Shown: piece after piece, positions 12,703-13,257 of the stretch
Layout: the number at the start of each line of letters is the position of its first letter
How positions within the stretch are numbered: the stretch's first letter is position 1
Notes under the pieces: model-generated
What the model saw: only the letters and a program-made list of their open reading frames with translations
Database searches by the model: none
Told to the model about the DNA's origin: nothing
Translations under genes and position numbers: made by a program
Assembly: GCA_035637315.1 (NCBI GenBank)
Contig: DASPXK010000049.1
Coordinates: 1 to 13,257, forward strand
Direction: 5' to 3'
Origin: DASPXK01 sp035637315
Lineage (GTDB): Bacteria; Chloroflexota; UBA6077; JACCZL01
DNA length: 13,257 nucleotides

Positions 12703-13257
12703 GTGCGACGCCGAACGCTCGCCCCCCTCCTGATCGCGGCCGCCTTGCTGCTCCCGCCATGGCCGGGCCCGCCTGCCGCGCTGGGCGCCACGGGCGAGAT
12801 CGGGCTGCTCGCGCTGGGGGACTCGATTGCGGCCGGCGCCGATCTGGGCGAAGAGTGGAGCTATCCGCGCCGCCTGGGACAGCGGGTCGCAAATGAGACC
12901 GGCCTGGCGGTGCGCTATTTGAACCGCTCGCGGCCGCGCGAGCGGAGTGGCGGGGTCCTGGCCGGGCAGCTCTACGGGCTGGCTGAGTTCGCGCCCCGGC
13001 TGGTCACCTTGACGGTGGGCGCGAACGACTATCTGGTGCCCAGCTTCGAGTGCGTAGCCTCGCGGATCGACGATGTTCCGGCCCTGAGCTGCAACCCGCC
13101 CGACCTCTCGGCGACGACGCCGACGCTGGAATCGAACCTCCGCCAGATCCTCGACCGGCTAACGAGCGAGACCGACGCGAGCATCGCGGTCACAACGTAC
13201 TACAACCCATACCCGCGCGGCTCGCCGTGCGCGCCCGGCGTGGCCGACCTCTCAGTG
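12703..13257 (+). CDS. Secreted SGNH/GDSL-family hydrolase (3' end cut by window edge)
   Basis: Open for 185 codons to the window end. From the GTG at 12703 the protein starts MRRRTLAPLLIAAALLLPP, a positively charged then hydrophobic signal peptide, with a plausible Ala-rich cleavage region near residue 28 (AALGA). LLALGDSIAAG is block I with the nucleophile Ser. SGGVLAGQL probably contains the block II Gly, and TVGANDY is block III (GxND). Block V with the catalytic Asp and His would lie beyond the window. Three Cys downstream of the signal peptide (SFECVAS, LSCNPP, SPCAPG) suit an exported, disulfide-bonded enzyme. It is likely an extracellular esterase or lipase; the substrate is unknown. 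An in-frame ATG at 12640 would add 21 residues ahead of the signal peptide, which is less natural. Confidence 0.82.
   Translation, partial: MRRRTLAPLLIAAALLLPPWPGPPAALGATGEIGLLALGDSIAAGADLGEEWSYPRRLGQRVANETGLAVRYLNRSRPRERSGGVLAGQLYGLAEFAPRLVTLTVGANDYLVPSFECVASRIDDVPALSCNPPDLSATTPTLESNLRQILDRLTSETDASIAVTTYYNPYPRGSPCAPGVADLSV

Overview
The window is high-GC, gene-dense bacterial DNA. It has short intergenic gaps, several possible leaderless starts, a DUF820/Uma2 gene and two kinds of intergenic palindrome. This combination looks most like Chloroflexota (a Thermomicrobia-like or uncultured lineage). That placement is an inference from style and gene families: no rRNA or other phylogenetic marker is present. 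No tRNA, rRNA, CRISPR array, insertion sequence or integrase was recognised, and no gene-free stretch exceeds about 200 bases.

Left part (1-1730, minus strand): a family 4 glycosyltransferase followed 5 bases later by a class I SAM methyltransferase that runs off the left edge. A 74-base interrupted inverted repeat (1752-1825) separates this pair from rightward genes.

Central metabolism block (1871-5046, plus strand): a glucose-1-dehydrogenase-like zinc MDR enzyme, a cyclase/kynurenine-formamidase-family hydrolase starting on the base after its stop codon, and pyruvate kinase with the residue signature of potassium-independent enzymes. A convergent succinate-semialdehyde-type aldehyde dehydrogenase (5053-6465, minus) ends 6 bases from the kinase stop.

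Surface-polysaccharide block (6666-12079, plus strand): family 4 glycosyltransferase, NAD(P)-sugar epimerase, TIM-barrel sugar isomerase/epimerase-like protein, FlaA1/CapD-type nucleotide-sugar 4,6-dehydratase and a WecA/TagO-type polyprenyl-phosphate sugar-1-phosphate transferase. The first four are separated by 6, 6 and -11 bases. The set is consistent with making a modified sugar nucleotide, loading a first sugar phosphate on a lipid carrier and extending it. Two features stand out. A heptamer repeat array (9715-9796) supplies the stop codon of one gene and the start and N-terminus of the next. The lipid-carrier transferase has Thr where the family normally has a metal-binding Asp.

Right edge: a Uma2-family protein overlapping the transferase by 43 bases, then a secreted SGNH/GDSL hydrolase truncated by the window end.

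I found no single dramatic new system. The best leads are the glycosyltransferase/methyltransferase pair (possible membership of a little-described pterin-associated cluster), the repeat-built gene junction, the altered WecA-type active site, and a recurring TGGTANNNT promoter-like element.
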